This document shows, one piece after another, positions 5,409 through 5,890 of a stretch of 5,890 nt of DNA. The notes beneath the pieces were generated by a model. That model worked only from the letters and a program-made list of their open reading frames with translations, did not search any database and was not told the DNA's origin. The stretch comes from Desulfobacteraceae bacterium. Lineage in GTDB: Bacteria > Desulfobacterota > DSM-4660 > Desulfatiglandales > Desulfatiglandaceae. Positions within the stretch are counted from its first letter, which is position 1. Every line of letters starts with the position of its first letter. A program made the translations under genes and the position numbers. The stretch is from contig JAUVRS010000179.1 of NCBI GenBank assembly GCA_030597505.1, positions 1 through 5,890 on the forward strand, given 5' to 3'.

Positions 5409-5890
5409 ATGTTTGACCTGGTTTTGAAGAATGGAAAGATCGTGGATGGTACGGGAAACCCTTGGTATGGTGCAGATATTGGCATTTTGGATGGAAAAAT
5501 AGCCAAGATCGGTGCTATTCCTGTTGGTCTCACAACGACTGTGATCGAAGCCAAGGGGCTGGTTGTATCCCCAGGATTTATGGATTCTCACAGCCATGCT
5601 GATTTTGTTTTGCCCCTGAAAAATCATATGGACATCCTGGGGAGTTTTTTGAGACAGGGAATAACGACCCTTGTTGTGGGGAACTGTGGATTGTCCCCGG
5701 TACCGGTCAACACGGATACTCTCGATCTTCTACGAAACTATACGAGTTTTCTCATGGCGGGGGACATAGGCTGGGACTGGACGACGATGAAGGGGTATCT
5801 GGATGCGTTGGATGTTTCGGGTGTTGGTTTCAACGTGGTCCCGCTCGTTTCTCATGGGGCAGTAAGGATTGCGGTTATGGGGTTTGAGGG
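5409..5890 (+). CDS. N-acyl-D-amino-acid deacylase / D-aminoacylase-type amidohydrolase (partial, 3' end outside window)
   Basis: The frame stays open from ATG 5409 to the window end, giving 160 residues of a protein family usually near 480-530 long. It starts with the amidohydrolase beta-sandwich, D-L-V-L-K-N-G-K-I-V-D-G-T-G (3-16), then P-G-F-M-D-S-H-S-H-A-D (55-65) with metal ligands His61 and His63. G-I-T-T-L-V-V-G-N-C-G (84-94) follows; Cys93 matches the zinc-ligand Cys96 of Alcaligenes D-aminoacylase. V-P-L-V-S-H-G-A-V-R (144-153) and V-M-G (156-158) are further marks of this subfamily. The His-x-His plus Cys set separates it from dihydroorotases and hydantoinases. The family hydrolyses N-acyl-D-amino acids to D-amino acid and carboxylate in the cytoplasm; some members act on other amides, so the substrate is uncertain. 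The remaining metal ligands and the catalytic Asp are beyond the window. GAGGT 8 nt upstream supports the start. Its place 51 nt after livF suggests that it processes the imported solute. Confidence 0.88.
   Translation, partial: MFDLVLKNGKIVDGTGNPWYGADIGILDGKIAKIGAIPVGLTTTVIEAKGLVVSPGFMDSHSHADFVLPLKNHMDILGSFLRQGITTLVVGNCGLSPVPVNTDTLDLLRNYTSFLMAGDIGWDWTTMKGYLDALDVSGVGFNVVPLVSHGAVRIAVMGFE

Overview
The window reads entirely on the + strand and holds a complete branched-chain-amino-acid-type (LIV/HAAT family) ABC importer of five genes: a periplasmic substrate-binding protein, the two permeases LivH and LivM, and the two ATPases LivG and LivF. The importer is flanked by a small SnoaL/NTF2-like protein upstream and by the first 160 codons of an N-acyl-D-amino-acid deacylase (D-aminoacylase-type amidohydrolase) downstream. 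The first 60 bases also encode the last 19 residues of a protein whose ending looks like the C-terminus of alanine racemase (Alr).

Layout: 1-60 alr tail; 61-150 short leader region; 151-651 SnoaL-like protein; 652-799 intergenic region with a candidate promoter, a small palindrome and a potentially structured element; 800-1966 substrate-binding protein; 1967-2062 intergenic hairpin (terminator or attenuator); 2063-2923 livH; 2926-3924 livM; 3905-4645 livG; 4581-5357 livF; 5409-5890 deacylase, cut by the window end. From livH to livF the genes are 2 nt apart or overlapping, so they are almost certainly one translationally coupled transcript. The deacylase follows after 51 nt with its own ribosome binding site and no visible terminator before it.

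How the genes may work together: the binding protein captures a small solute in the periplasm, LivHM carry it across the inner membrane, and LivGF supply ATP hydrolysis. The binding protein lacks the Ser/Thr found in classical LivJ/LivK at the position that holds the amino-acid carboxylate, so the substrate need not be leucine, isoleucine or valine. A D-aminoacylase directly downstream and a probable alanine racemase end directly upstream suggest, by inference only, import and breakdown of N-acyl-D-amino acids or a related amide.

Organism: the binding protein has a signal-peptidase-I type leader and no lipobox cysteine, which implies a Gram-negative periplasm. Moderate GC content, strong AGGAGG-type ribosome binding sites and the gene set would fit a deltaproteobacterium (Desulfobacterota) or similar proteobacterium, but taxonomy cannot be fixed from this window. 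I see no mobile element, CRISPR array, tRNA or rRNA. The genes are recognisable family members; what is less ordinary is the gene company and the intergenic signals.
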